From Maritalea porphyrae (GTDB taxonomy: Bacteria > Pseudomonadota > Alphaproteobacteria > Rhizobiales > Devosiaceae), in the NCBI RefSeq assembly GCF_027213965.1, contig NZ_JAPWGX010000004.1, forward strand, positions 248,001-312,000: a stretch of 64,000 nt of DNA, read 5' to 3'. This document shows positions 45,046-54,973 of this stretch, piece by piece; within the stretch, counting starts at the first letter, position 1, and each line of letters starts with the position of its first letter. The translations under genes were made by a program, and so were the position numbers. The notes below the pieces were generated by a model, which saw nothing but the letters and a program-made list of their open reading frames with translations, was not told the DNA's origin and made no database searches.

Positions 45046-48000
45046 ATGAGTAATCTACTTGATCGTCTCAACTTCTTGGCGCCGAAGGAAAAATTTTCCA
45101 ATGGGCACGGGGTGACGACGAATGAAAATCGGGGCTGGGAGGATGCTTATCGCAAGCGCTGGCAGCACGATAAGATCGTTCGCTCGACACATGGTGTGAA
45201 CTGTACGGGTTCATGTTCATGGAAGATCTACGTTAAAGGCGGCATCGTTACTTGGGAAACCCAACAAACAGATTATCCACGTACGCGACCTGACCTTCCA
45301 AACCACGAACCTCGTGGTTGTGCGCGTGGCGCAAGTTATTCTTGGTACATGTATTCTGCCAACCGCGTGAAGCATCCTTTGATCCGTTCACGTTTGGTCA
45401 AACTGTGGCGCGACGCTCGTGTGATGCGCGAGCCAGTGGCGGCCTGGGAATATATCCAGCAAAATGAAGAGGCCCGCAAATCCTACCAAGAAGTGCGGGG
45501 CCATGGCGGTTTTGTTCGCGCTGATTGGGATGAAGTAAACGAGATTATTGCAGCGGCAAACGCTTACACAGCAAAAACATATGGCCCTGACCGGATCTTT
45601 GGCTTCTCGCCAATTCCAGCTATGTCCATGGTGTCCTATGCTGCGGGTTCTCGCTACCTTTCATTGATGGGCGGCACATGTATGTCGTTCTATGATTGGT
45701 ATTGCGATTTGCCACCAGCGTCGCCAATGACGTGGGGTGAGCAAACCGACGTTCCTGAAAGTGCTGACTGGTACAATGCTGGGTTCTTGATGCTTTGGGG
45801 TTCAAACGTTCCTCAAACTCGTACGCCAGATGCTCACTTTTATACAGAAGCACGCTACAAAGGCACGAAGTCTGTTGTGGTCTCCCCCGACTACTCAGAG
45901 GCTTCAAAGTTTGCTGATTTGTGGTTGCACCCAAAACAGGGCACCGACGCGGCGCTTGCGATGGCAATGGGTCACGTTATTCTTCGTGAATTCCACCTGG
46001 ATCGCCAAGCGGAGTATTTTGAAGATTATTGTCGTCGTTACACCGATATGCCGAACCTTGTTCGTTTGGTCGAAAAAGATGGCAATCTGATCCCTGAGCG
46101 TTTGCTTCGGTCTTCTGATTTTGCCGACAATCTTGGCGAAAAAGAGAATACTGAATGGAAAACAGTAGCTGTTGACGGCAAAACCAAAAAAATCGTTGTG
46201 CCACAAGGTTCAGCCGGTTTCCGTTGGGATGACAGCAAACAGTGGAACCTTGAAGCCAAAGACAGTAAGGGCAATGACACCGAGCTAGATATGAGCTTTG
46301 TGCTGGATGGTGAGCATGATCAAGTTGCTGATGTGGCGTTCCCATATTTTGGCAACCGTGAGCACGATCACTTCCAAGGCACAGACCACGCCAGCGTTTT
46401 GGTGCGTTCTGTTCCTGCCAAAAAGGTAAAGCTAAAAGACGGCGAAGCGCTTGTTGCAACTGTGTTTGATTTGTTCGTTGCCAACTACGGCCTTGACCGT
46501 GGTCTTGGCGGTGAAAATGTTGCGACCAGCTATGATGATGAAACGCCTTATACACCGGCTTGGGCTGAAAAGATCACTGGTGTGCCCCGCGAACACATCA
46601 TCACAACAGCCCGTGAGTTCGCTGACAATGCTGAGAAAACAAATGGCCGTTCAATGGTCATTCTTGGCGCTGGTTTGAACCACTGGTACCATATGGACAT
46701 GAACTACCGTGGCATCATCAACATGTTGGTGATGTGCGGTTGTATTGGGCAATCTGGTGGTGGTTGGAGCCACTATGTGGGTCAAGAAAAACTGCGTCCA
46801 CAAACCGGTTGGCAGCCATTGGCCTTTGGCTTGGATTGGAGCCGTCCACCACGTCACATGAACTCAACCAGTGCTTGGTACGCGCATACGGATCAGTGGC
46901 GTTACGAGACTGTGACCGTTGATGAGATCTTGTCACCAACGGCCCCTGATGGCCCTTGGGATGGCACCATGATCGACTATAACATTCGCGCAGAGCGGAT
47001 GGGGTGGTTGCCATCAGCGCCTCAATTAAAGACAAACCCATTGACCATTGCGGCTGAAGCAAAAGAAGCTGGCATGGACCCTAAAGACTATGTTGTTCAA
47101 CAACTGAAGTCTGGCGATCTGGAAATGTCATGTGAGGACCCAGATGATCCAGCAAACTGGCCACGCAACCTATTCGTGTGGCGCTCAAACTTGCTCGGGT
47201 CGTCTGGTAAAGGTCACGAGTATTTCCTCAAGCATTTGCTTGGCACCTCACACGGTGTGATGGGCAAAGACTTGGGCGAAGAAGGCCGTGCGCGGTCAAC
47301 GGAAGCCAAGTGGCATGACAAAGCGCCTGAAGGTAAGCTTGACCTTTTGGTTACGCTTGATTTCCGAATGAGCACAACTTGTGTTTATTCAGACATCGTT
47401 TTGCCAACAGCGACTTGGTATGAAAAGGACGATCTGAACACCTCAGATATGCACCCCTTCATCCACCCGCTTTCAACAGCGGCAGACCCTGCTTGGGAAG
47501 CGCGTTCTGACTGGGCAATCTTTAAAGGATTGGCCAAGAAGTTCTCTGAAATTGCACCAGAAGTTTTGGGTGTGGAAACAGATATCGTTACTCTTCCCAT
47601 TCTACACGACACACCTGCCGAAATGGGGCAGGCGATGGAAGTTCAAGATTGGAAGAAAGGCGAAATTGACGCCATTCCAAACAAGACCATGCCAAACATT
47701 CTTGTGGTCGAACGTGACTATCCGAACTTGTACAAAAAGTTCTCTTCGCTTGGCCCATTGATGGACAAAATTGGCAACGGTGGCAAAGGCATTGCTTGGG
47801 ACACCAAGCACGAAGTGCATTTGCTGCAAGAGCTAAACGGCGTCGTGTTGGAAGAGGGCATTTCAAAAGGCCTTGCGAAAATTGACAGCGCCATTGATGC
47901 CTGTGAAGTGATCTTGAGCCTAGCTCCTGAAACAAACGGCGAAGTTGCTGTGAAAGCTTGGGCCGCGTTAGAGCAGATCACAGGTCGCGAGCATCAACAT

Positions 48001-48783
48001 CTCGCACTACCAAAAGAAGACGAGAAGATCCGGTTCCGTGACGTGGTCGCGCAACCAAGAAAGATCATATCTTCTCCGACATGGTCAGGTATTGAAAGCG
48101 AAAAGGTTTGCTACAACGCTGGTTACACCAACGTGCATGAGCTTATTCCTTGGCGGACATTGACTGGTCGTCAACAGCTGTATCAAGATCACCTGTGGAT
48201 GCGGGCGTTTGGTGAAGGCTTCTGTCTCTACCGCCCTCCAATCGACACAAAAACCATCACACCGGAATTGGACGCACGTTCAAACGGCAACAAGCAAGTG
48301 GTGTTGAATTTCATCACACCGCACCAGAAATGGGGGATTCACTCCACCTATTCTGACAACTTAATGATGCTAACGTTGAACCGCGGTGGACCAGTTGTTT
48401 GGTTGTCTGAAACAGACGCTTTGAAAGCGGACCTTGAAGACAATGATTGGGTCGAAGTTTACAACTCCAACGGGGCACTTACTGCCCGCGTGGTGGTTTC
48501 TCAGCGGATGAAAGAAGGCACAGTCTTCATGTATCACGCACAAGAGAAAATTGTGAACACACCGGGCGCTGAGACTACTGGCCTTCGTGGCGGTATCCAT
48601 AACTCGGTTACCCGTGCAATCACCAAACCAACCCACATGATTGGCGGCTATGTGCAGCAATCTTATGGTTTCAACTATTACGGCACTGTTGGTGCGAACC
48701 GCGATGAATTTGTGGTTGTGCGCAAGATGGACAAGGTCGAATGGCTCGAAGGGCCATACAAAGGCAAGCAGGAGGCGAAATAA
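45046..48783 (+). CDS. narG: Respiratory nitrate reductase alpha subunit
   Basis: Molybdenum subunit (1245 residues) reducing nitrate to nitrite at the cytoplasmic face. The FS0 cluster ligands are His49, Cys53, Cys57 and Cys92 (HGVNCTGSC; RGCARG). The Mo ligand is Asp221 in WYCDLPPASP, one off the E. coli number. Length is close to the E. coli 1247. No Tat signal of the periplasmic type. The stop overlaps the narH start by one base (TAATG). Confidence 0.97.
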   Translation: MSNLLDRLNFLAPKEKFSNGHGVTTNENRGWEDAYRKRWQHDKIVRSTHGVNCTGSCSWKIYVKGGIVTWETQQTDYPRTRPDLPNHEPRGCARGASYSWYMYSANRVKHPLIRSRLVKLWRDARVMREPVAAWEYIQQNEEARKSYQEVRGHGGFVRADWDEVNEIIAAANAYTAKTYGPDRIFGFSPIPAMSMVSYAAGSRYLSLMGGTCMSFYDWYCDLPPASPMTWGEQTDVPESADWYNAGFLMLWGSNVPQTRTPDAHFYTEARYKGTKSVVVSPDYSEASKFADLWLHPKQGTDAALAMAMGHVILREFHLDRQAEYFEDYCRRYTDMPNLVRLVEKDGNLIPERLLRSSDFADNLGEKENTEWKTVAVDGKTKKIVVPQGSAGFRWDDSKQWNLEAKDSKGNDTELDMSFVLDGEHDQVADVAFPYFGNREHDHFQGTDHASVLVRSVPAKKVKLKDGEALVATVFDLFVANYGLDRGLGGENVATSYDDETPYTPAWAEKITGVPREHIITTAREFADNAEKTNGRSMVILGAGLNHWYHMDMNYRGIINMLVMCGCIGQSGGGWSHYVGQEKLRPQTGWQPLAFGLDWSRPPRHMNSTSAWYAHTDQWRYETVTVDEILSPTAPDGPWDGTMIDYNIRAERMGWLPSAPQLKTNPLTIAAEAKEAGMDPKDYVVQQLKSGDLEMSCEDPDDPANWPRNLFVWRSNLLGSSGKGHEYFLKHLLGTSHGVMGKDLGEEGRARSTEAKWHDKAPEGKLDLLVTLDFRMSTTCVYSDIVLPTATWYEKDDLNTSDMHPFIHPLSTAADPAWEARSDWAIFKGLAKKFSEIAPEVLGVETDIVTLPILHDTPAEMGQAMEVQDWKKGEIDAIPNKTMPNILVVERDYPNLYKKFSSLGPLMDKIGNGGKGIAWDTKHEVHLLQELNGVVLEEGISKGLAKIDSAIDACEVILSLAPETNGEVAVKAWAALEQITGREHQHLALPKEDEKIRFRDVVAQPRKIISSPTWSGIESEKVCYNAGYTNVHELIPWRTLTGRQQLYQDHLWMRAFGEGFCLYRPPIDTKTITPELDARSNGNKQVVLNFITPHQKWGIHSTYSDNLMMLTLNRGGPVVWLSETDALKADLEDNDWVEVYNSNGALTARVVVSQRMKEGTVFMYHAQEKIVNTPGAETTGLRGGIHNSVTRAITKPTHMIGGYVQQSYGFNYYGTVGANRDEFVVVRKMDKVEWLEGPYKGKQEAK

Positions 48784-50312
48784 TGCGGATTCGTGCACAA
48801 GTCGGCATGGTGCTGAACCTGGACAAATGTATCGGGTGTCACACATGTTCTGTCACCTGTAAGAACGTTTGGACGAACCGTGAGGGCGTTGAATACGCTT
48901 GGTTCAACAACGTTGAAACCAAGCCAGGTATTGGTTACCCAAAAGATTGGGAAAACCAAAAGAAATGGAATGGTGGTTGGACCCGTAATTCAAACGGCAA
49001 AATCACCCCCAAAATGGGTGCAAAGTGGCGGGTATTGGCGAAGATTTTCGCCAACCCTGATCTACCGGAAATTGACGACTACTATGAGCCGTTCGATTTT
49101 GATTATGGCCATTTGCAAACTGCCAAAGAAAGTGAGGCGTTCCCAACAGCACGTCCGCGCTCTTTGATTTCTGGCGAGCGAATGGAAAAGATCAATTGGG
49201 GTCCAAACTGGGAAGAAATTCTTGGTGGTGAATTCTCCAAGCGGGGTAAAGACTACAACTTTGAAGGCATCGAAAAAGAGATTTACGGTGAGTTTGAAAA
49301 CACCTTCATGATGTATCTGCCACGGTTGTGTGAGCACTGCTTGAACCCAACGTGCGTAGCGGCTTGCCCATCTGGTGCAATCTATAAACGTGAAGACGAT
49401 GGCATTGTGTTGATCGACCAAGAAAAATGTCGTGGTTGGCGCATGTGCGTATCTGGTTGTCCTTACAAAAAGATCTATTACAACTGGTCTTCAGGCAAAT
49501 CAGAAAAATGCACATTCTGTTACCCACGGATTGAAGCTGGTCTGCCAACTGTTTGTTCTGAAACTTGCGTTGGTCGGATCCGTTATTTGGGCGTAATGCT
49601 TTATGATGCGGACAAAATCGAAGAGATCGCATCCACACCAGACACCAAGGATTTGTACGAGAAACAACTCAAAGTGTTCCTTGATCCAAATGATCCTGAG
49701 GTCATCGCTGAAGCACGTAAGCAAGGCATCCCTGAGGACTGGTTGATCAGCGCTCAAAAGTCTCCGGTTTACAAAATGGCGATGGACTGGAAAGTGGCGT
49801 TCCCACTTCACCCAGAATATCGGACCCTTCCAATGGTTTGGTATATTCCACCACTATCTCCACTGCAAAATGCAGCGGCAGCTGGCAAAATTGGTGTTGA
49901 TAAAAACAACATGCCAGATGTTGATAGCATGCGTATTCCGGTTCGCTATCTCGCCAACTTGTTGACTGGCGGTAAGGATGAGCCAATCGCGCTTGCCCTA
50001 AAACGGATGCTGGCTATGCGTGGCTATATGCGTACCAAAACCATTGACGGTGTGATTGATGACAAGTTTGCGACTGATGTGGGGCTAACCCCTGAATTGA
50101 TCGAAGACATGTACAAGATCATGGCGATCGCAAACTATGAAGATCGGTTTGTTATTCCAACGTCACACCGTGAAGAAGCTGAAGATGCTTACGACCTTCG
50201 TGGATCATGTGGCTTTAGCTTTGGCAATGGCTGCTCTGGCGGTAACTCAGAAGTTGATCTGTTTGGGGCGAAAAAGACCAAAACAGTGACAACACCAACT
50301 GACGTCTTTTGA
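48783..50312 (+). CDS. narH: Respiratory nitrate reductase beta subunit
   Basis: Iron-sulfur electron-transfer subunit, 509 residues. Four Cys clusters are intact: CIGCHTCSVTC near residue 16; CEHCLNPTCVAACP; CRGWRMCVSGCP, where Trp replaces a Cys and gives the 3Fe-4S cluster; and CTFCYPRIEAGLPTVCSETC. The start at 48783 overlaps the narG stop. An upstream in-frame reading is part of narG. Confidence 0.97.
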   Translation: MRIRAQVGMVLNLDKCIGCHTCSVTCKNVWTNREGVEYAWFNNVETKPGIGYPKDWENQKKWNGGWTRNSNGKITPKMGAKWRVLAKIFANPDLPEIDDYYEPFDFDYGHLQTAKESEAFPTARPRSLISGERMEKINWGPNWEEILGGEFSKRGKDYNFEGIEKEIYGEFENTFMMYLPRLCEHCLNPTCVAACPSGAIYKREDDGIVLIDQEKCRGWRMCVSGCPYKKIYYNWSSGKSEKCTFCYPRIEAGLPTVCSETCVGRIRYLGVMLYDADKIEEIASTPDTKDLYEKQLKVFLDPNDPEVIAEARKQGIPEDWLISAQKSPVYKMAMDWKVAFPLHPEYRTLPMVWYIPPLSPLQNAAAAGKIGVDKNNMPDVDSMRIPVRYLANLLTGGKDEPIALALKRMLAMRGYMRTKTIDGVIDDKFATDVGLTPELIEDMYKIMAIANYEDRFVIPTSHREEAEDAYDLRGSCGFSFGNGCSGGNSEVDLFGAKKTKTVTTPTDVF

Positions 50313-50325
50313 TCGGAGAATGAAA

Positions 50326-51030
50326 ATGGCTAATGCATTGAAAATCATATCAACGCTGCTTTCTTATCCCTCAAAGGATTTAAAAGATGCAGCGATAGAA
50401 CTAAAGGCCGCCGTTTTAGACGACGGTCTGACAGGGGAGCCTGAAAAGGCTCTCCTCAACCAGCTGATCGACGATATTGCCTCGCTTGATGTTTACGAAG
50501 CGCAAGAGCGTTATGTGGAATTGTTTGACCGCACACGCACTTTGTCTTTGCACCTGTTTGAACATGTGCACGGGGAAAGCCGTGACCGTGGGCAAGCAAT
50601 GGTAGACCTCAAGCAAATGTATGAAGCGCAAGGGTTTGAGCTTTCAGTCAGTGATTTGCCTGATTATCTGCCCATGTTCCTTGAGTTTGCGTCCATTCAA
50701 ATTGAGAATGAGCGTGAGGAATTGCTTGGGCAAACCGTTCATATTCTGTCTGCTTTGCGCCAGCGTTTGGAAAAGAAAAAGAGCATTTATGCAAATGCTT
50801 TTCAGGCACTTGAGGCAATCATTTCAACCCAAGCTGACCCTGCGGTTGTTGCTGAGATCTTGAGCGTGCCGGATGATGATCCGAACGATCTTGAAGCGCT
50901 TGATGCTGTTTGGGAAGAAGAGGCTATCACCTTTGGTGGCGGCCAAGGTGAAGAAGATTGTGGTCCTGACCGGTTGAGCCGTCAGATGCGCGCTGCGAAG
51001 CGTCCAGCACCGCAACCAACGGTACAGTAG
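50326..51030 (+). CDS. narJ: Nitrate reductase maturation chaperone
   Basis: Cytoplasmic chaperone needed for molybdenum-cofactor insertion into NarG; not part of the final enzyme. About 234 residues, with the family pattern LKIISTLLSYPSKDLK, LFDRTRTLSLHLFEHVHGESRDRGQAMVDL and LPDYLPMFLEF. An ATG at 50320 is in frame; 50326 is preferred because GGAG lies about nine bases upstream of it but only three from the earlier one. It lies between narH and narI. Confidence 0.95.
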   Translation: MANALKIISTLLSYPSKDLKDAAIELKAAVLDDGLTGEPEKALLNQLIDDIASLDVYEAQERYVELFDRTRTLSLHLFEHVHGESRDRGQAMVDLKQMYEAQGFELSVSDLPDYLPMFLEFASIQIENEREELLGQTVHILSALRQRLEKKKSIYANAFQALEAIISTQADPAVVAEILSVPDDDPNDLEALDAVWEEEAITFGGGQGEEDCGPDRLSRQMRAAKRPAPQPTVQ

Positions 51031-51041
51031 GGAGAAGAGAG

Positions 51042-51737
51042 ATGAAGGAATTTCTCAATTTTGCAGTGTTTGGGGTTTACCCCTATATCGCATTGGCGAC
51101 CCTGGTATTGGGCTCTGTGCTGCGGTACGACAAGGACCCATATACTTGGAAAGCAGGCTCGAGCCAATTGCTGCGCCGCAAACAATTGGTGCTTGGCTCT
51201 GTTTTGTTCCACGTCGGTGTTTTGGTGATTTTTGTAGGCCATTTGGTTGGTTTGTTGACACCGATTTGGATTTTTGATGCCTTGGGTATCAGCCACTCCG
51301 CTAAGCAAATGCTGGCGATTGTGGCAGGTGGTATTGCTGGTGTTGCTGGCATTATCGGGGCGACATTGCTCATTCACCGTCGTTTCTTCGATGCGCGGGT
51401 ACGGGCGTCATCAAGCTTCTCTGATAACCTTACAATCCTGATCTTGTGGGTTCAGTTGGCGCTTGGTTTGGCGACTATTCCAGTGTCGCTGAAGCACCTT
51501 GATGGGCATGAAATGGTGAATTTCATGAACTACTGTCAGGGTATCTTCACCTTCAACTTCCAAGCATCAAGCTACATCATTGATGCGAGCCCAATCTTTA
51601 AGGCGCATATGTTCTTGGGTCTAACAATTCTATTGTTGTTCCCGTTCACCCGCCTTGTGCACATGCTTTCTGTTCCGGTTCGCTATATGTGGCGTCCGGG
51701 ATATCAGGTTGTGCGAAGCAAGAAGAAACGCACTTAA
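51042..51737 (+). CDS. narI: Respiratory nitrate reductase gamma subunit (cytochrome b)
   Basis: Membrane quinol-oxidising subunit of 231 residues with five hydrophobic segments. Candidate heme ligands are His57 and His67 (FHVGVLVIFVGH) and the two His residues in AHMFLGLTILLLFPFTRLVH. Twelve bases after narJ. Confidence 0.96.
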   Translation: MKEFLNFAVFGVYPYIALATLVLGSVLRYDKDPYTWKAGSSQLLRRKQLVLGSVLFHVGVLVIFVGHLVGLLTPIWIFDALGISHSAKQMLAIVAGGIAGVAGIIGATLLIHRRFFDARVRASSSFSDNLTILILWVQLALGLATIPVSLKHLDGHEMVNFMNYCQGIFTFNFQASSYIIDASPIFKAHMFLGLTILLLFPFTRLVHMLSVPVRYMWRPGYQVVRSKKKRT

Positions 51738-51748
51738 TTTGCGAAAAA

Positions 51749-51770
51749 GGTGGGGCGTTTGCGCCCCACC
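51749..51770 (+). other. Strong hairpin between narI and ppiC
   Basis: Perfect nine-base stem GGTGGGGCG / CGCCCCACC with loop TTTG, 12 bases after the narI stop. The next bases (GACCACAAG) are not T-rich. It may reduce read-through into ppiC-moaA-mog or protect the nar message. Confidence 0.65.
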
Positions 51771-51798
51771 GACCACAAGATTTTGATAGGGAAGTATA

Positions 51799-52668
51799 AT
51801 GGCTACACTCATCGACAATTCCATGCCAAAAATGGCAAATGGCGACGCTGTAAAAGTTGATCCAAAACCAAAGTCACCAGAGATTTTTGTAAACGGTGTT
51901 GAAATTACGCTGGAAGCCATTCAGCAAGAAGTGCAAAACCACGAAGCTGAAACACCAAAAGACGCTGTCCTCAACGCGGCGCGGGCATTGGTTATTCGTG
52001 AATTGCTTTTGCAAAAAGCAGATGCCTTGGGCTTAAGCGCTGAACCGATGGAAGATGCACAAGGTCGTCGCGAAACAGACGAAGATGCCAAAGTGCGTCA
52101 ACTGCTCGAGCAAGAAGTGGATGTGCCGCGCGCTGGCGAAGAAGAATGTCAGCGCTATTTTGACCAGCATCAAGACAAATTCTCATCGGACACGATTTAT
52201 GAAGCCCGACACATTCTCTTGGCTGGGGCATTGGAAGATCCTGTTGCGCGCCGCAAAGGCATGGTCAAAGCTGGGCAAATCATTGAATCGCTAAACAAAG
52301 CACCCGATCGCTTTGGGGAGTTTGCACGCGAGTTTTCCCAGTGCCCTTCAGCCAAAGAAGGCGGCAACTTGGGTCAATTGACTAAAGGCCAGACTGTGCC
52401 AGAGTTTGAAACTGTTTTGTTTGAACTTGAAGAAGGGCAAATGAGCCCAACGCCGGTACCAACACCCTTTGGCTATCACATCATTCAGCTGGATAGGATT
52501 ATTGAAGGGCGTCAATTGCCATTTGATCACGTGAAGTCCAAGATTGCGGCCTTCCTTGAGGCATCGAGCTGGAGCCGTGCGGTTGCCCAATATATCGGTA
52601 TTTTGGCTGGTGAAGCTGAGATCAAGGGCATTCAAATCGACGGTGCCGACAGCCCGTTGGTGCAATAG
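51799..52668 (+). CDS. ppiC: Parvulin-type peptidyl-prolyl isomerase (NifM/PpiC-like)
   Basis: Predicted folding helper for the nitrate reductase, 289 residues. The parvulin domain spans about 130-235 (YEARHILLAG, FGEFAREFSQCPSAKEGGNLGQLTKGQTVPEFE, TPFGYHIIQLD). The N-terminal part resembles NifM, with no signal peptide, so it is cytoplasmic. Its place after narI matches the Pseudomonas nar operon, which has a parvulin gene followed by moaA. Confidence 0.88.
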   Translation: MATLIDNSMPKMANGDAVKVDPKPKSPEIFVNGVEITLEAIQQEVQNHEAETPKDAVLNAARALVIRELLLQKADALGLSAEPMEDAQGRRETDEDAKVRQLLEQEVDVPRAGEEECQRYFDQHQDKFSSDTIYEARHILLAGALEDPVARRKGMVKAGQIIESLNKAPDRFGEFAREFSQCPSAKEGGNLGQLTKGQTVPEFETVLFELEEGQMSPTPVPTPFGYHIIQLDRIIEGRQLPFDHVKSKIAAFLEASSWSRAVAQYIGILAGEAEIKGIQIDGADSPLVQ

Positions 52669-52672
52669 ACCT

Positions 52673-53683
52673 ATGCAAGATCAACCCAGTTCTCAATTGG
52701 TAGATCAGTTTGGTCGGCAGGCGAGCTACCTGCGCTTGTCGATCACAGATCGATGTGATTTGCGCTGCACCTATTGCATGTCCGAACACATGACGTTTTT
52801 GCCGCGTAAAGAAGTGCTTTCTTTGGAGGAGCTGGAGCGGTTGGTCACGGCCTTTGTTGACAATGGGGTGCGCAAAGTGCGGCTTACCGGCGGGGAACCA
52901 TTGGTCCGACGCAATGTGATGAGCTTGTTTGAAGGCTTGTCTCGACACCTTGCAAGCGGTGCGTTGGATGAGCTAACGCTGACCACCAACGGCACTCTGT
53001 TGGGCAAATATGCCAAACAGCTGGTCGATTTTGGCGTAAAACGCGCCAACGTTTCACTTGATACGCTGTGCCCTGAGAAATATGCGGAGATTACCCGCTG
53101 GGGCCGGTTGGAACGTGTGCTCGATAGCATTGAAAAAGCGCAAGATGCTGGGTTGCACATCAAGATCAACACGGTGGCGGTTAAAGGCAAGATCGAAGAA
53201 GAGATCGATGATCTGATCAATTTTACGCATGGCCGTGGGATGGATTTGACACTAATTGAAACCATGCCACTTGGTGACGTGGGTATTGACCGAAATGATC
53301 AATATGTTTCCCTTTCTGACTTCCGTCAGGATTTGGCACAACGTTGGACCATGGCCGACATAAACGACACAACGGGTGGTCCTTCGCGCTATGTGCGAGT
53401 GGGTGAAACGGGCGGGCGTTTAGGTTTTATAACCCCGATGTCGCACAATTTCTGTTCCACCTGCAATCGCTTGCGCGTTTCCTGCACAGGCACGCTTTAC
53501 ACCTGCATGGGGGCTGAAGGGTCGGTTGATCTGCGCGATGCATTGCGCGCATCGGAAAGCAATGCGCCGGTTGAAGGGCTTATTCGCGAAACGGTGTTTG
53601 CAAAACCAGAATGCCACAATTTCTCCATTGATGAGAACGGTACATCTGGTATCAAGCGGCATATGTCGTTTTTGGGTGGATAG
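52673..53683 (+). CDS. moaA: GTP 3',8-cyclase, molybdopterin synthesis
   Basis: Radical-SAM enzyme starting molybdopterin synthesis from GTP, 336 residues. The SAM cluster is CDLRCTYCM (C-x3-C-x2-C), and the C-terminal cluster includes FCSTCNRLRVSCTG. MoaA normally ends in two glycines; here the last residues are FLGG, intact. ATG at 52673 lies five bases after the ppiC stop, with no strong ribosome site, so coupling is likely. A nar-linked moaA probably duplicates a housekeeping copy elsewhere. Confidence 0.95.
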   Translation: MQDQPSSQLVDQFGRQASYLRLSITDRCDLRCTYCMSEHMTFLPRKEVLSLEELERLVTAFVDNGVRKVRLTGGEPLVRRNVMSLFEGLSRHLASGALDELTLTTNGTLLGKYAKQLVDFGVKRANVSLDTLCPEKYAEITRWGRLERVLDSIEKAQDAGLHIKINTVAVKGKIEEEIDDLINFTHGRGMDLTLIETMPLGDVGIDRNDQYVSLSDFRQDLAQRWTMADINDTTGGPSRYVRVGETGGRLGFITPMSHNFCSTCNRLRVSCTGTLYTCMGAEGSVDLRDALRASESNAPVEGLIRETVFAKPECHNFSIDENGTSGIKRHMSFLGG

Positions 53684-53687
53684 CTTT

Positions 53688-54215
53688 ATGACCGTTAAAA
53701 TTGGGATTGTGACCATTTCGGACCGCGCTAGTCGGGGCGAATATGAGGACAAAAGTGGCCCAGCGCTTGAAGCGTGGTTGAACGAGGTCATTTCGTCTGA
53801 ATGGCTTCCTGAAAAACGGGTCATCGAAGATGGTATTGCTTCGGTTGAAGCTTGCTTGAAAGACCTTTGTGACAATGTTGAAGTTGATCTTATTCTAACC
53901 ACTGGCGGCACAGGGCCTTCACCGCGCGACCTAACACCTGAAGCCATGGCTTTGGTAGTGGAAAAAGAGCTATTGGGCTTTGGCGAGTTGATGCGCAAAG
54001 TCAGCCTTGAACAAGTGCCAACCGCCATTCTTTCGCGCCAAACCGCAGGCATTCGCGGCAAAACGCTGATCATCAACGTGCCAGGCAAACCCTCAGCAAT
54101 TGATGTATGCCTATCCGCGGTGTTCCCGGCCGTTCCCTATTGTCTTGATTTGATTGGGGCGGGTCACATTGAAACTGAAAAAGACAAAATCGATAGTTTC
54201 CGCCCGAAGAAATAG
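53688..54215 (+). CDS. mog: Molybdopterin adenylyltransferase
   Basis: 175-residue enzyme that adenylates molybdopterin before molybdenum insertion. Family motifs: IGIVTISDRASRGEYEDKSGP at the start, TTGGTGPSPRDLTPEA and NVPGKPSAI. The start at 53688 is four bases after moaA; longer in-frame readings lie inside moaA. It is the last recognisable member of the nar transcription unit. Confidence 0.93.
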   Translation: MTVKIGIVTISDRASRGEYEDKSGPALEAWLNEVISSEWLPEKRVIEDGIASVEACLKDLCDNVEVDLILTTGGTGPSPRDLTPEAMALVVEKELLGFGELMRKVSLEQVPTAILSRQTAGIRGKTLIINVPGKPSAIDVCLSAVFPAVPYCLDLIGAGHIETEKDKIDSFRPKK

Positions 54216-54232
54216 CGTTTAGTTTGCATCTC

Positions 54233-54973
54233 ATGGCTGATGCTGATCTCATTGCAATTCTTAATCTCTGGGGCGACTTTGAGCTAGTGGGGCGACTTGC
54301 AGGAGGCCATCGCAATTGTGCCTATCAGGTGCGTGGTGCGGGTGGAAATTTCGTCCTCAAATCTACACGCCGTGAAGAAACTGCAATCGATTGGCTACTT
54401 GCTGTGCACCAAGTTGCACAAGAACAAGGGATTGTCGTTCCGTCCCTTCAGCACGGCAAAAACGGCTGTTTGGTGCAAGAAGGGTGGACACTTGAGGCCT
54501 TCATAGAGGGCAAGTATCCTGAAAAGCTGCCGATTGATTGGCTGCAGGCCGTTATGCCAAAGTTCCACGATGCAACATGCAACTTTTCTCAGAGGCCCGG
54601 TTTTGCATCCTCTCTGGATTTGTTGCGCATTGAAACCGGCGGCGACGTCGACCTGAATAAAATGCCCAATGAACTTGTCGACGCGCTTCGAAAGGCTTGG
54701 CGGGACGCTTCGAGCTCGCCACAAGCGGTAGTACATGGCGACATTAATGTGTCCAATCTCGTTGAAGTGCAGAATGGCGGCTTTGCATTGCTAGATTGGG
54801 ATGAGACGCGGGTGGATTTCAGCTTCTACGATGAAATGCAGTTTGCGGCTGCCCAGCACAATGATGCAGCTGAACAGGCAGCCAAAGCATACGAGATCGC
54901 TTGTAGTTGGCTCGTGGAACCCAAATATGCACGACGTCTTGCACTATCGTTTTTGGCCTCAACTTATACTTAA
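54233..54973 (+). CDS. APH-fold phosphotransferase of unknown substrate
   Basis: 246-residue kinase-like protein of the aminoglycoside/choline kinase superfamily. The ATP-binding Lys lies in FVLKSTRRE, the catalytic loop is VVHGDINVSN (Brenner motif HGDxxxxN), and the metal-binding Asp lies in LLDWDETRVD. Shorter than most homoserine or choline kinases. It starts 18 bases after mog, so it may be in the nar transcript, but no link to nitrate is known. ATG at 54233 is preferred over the in-frame TTG at 54224. It overlaps the convergent DUF2332 gene by four bases. Confidence 0.8.
   Translation: MADADLIAILNLWGDFELVGRLAGGHRNCAYQVRGAGGNFVLKSTRREETAIDWLLAVHQVAQEQGIVVPSLQHGKNGCLVQEGWTLEAFIEGKYPEKLPIDWLQAVMPKFHDATCNFSQRPGFASSLDLLRIETGGDVDLNKMPNELVDALRKAWRDASSSPQAVVHGDINVSNLVEVQNGGFALLDWDETRVDFSFYDEMQFAAAQHNDAAEQAAKAYEIACSWLVEPKYARRLALSFLASTYT

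Noticed and set aside
45977-46555. Minus-strand reading frame of 192 codons
   Set aside because: Antisense to narG; Gln/His-rich shadow sequence.
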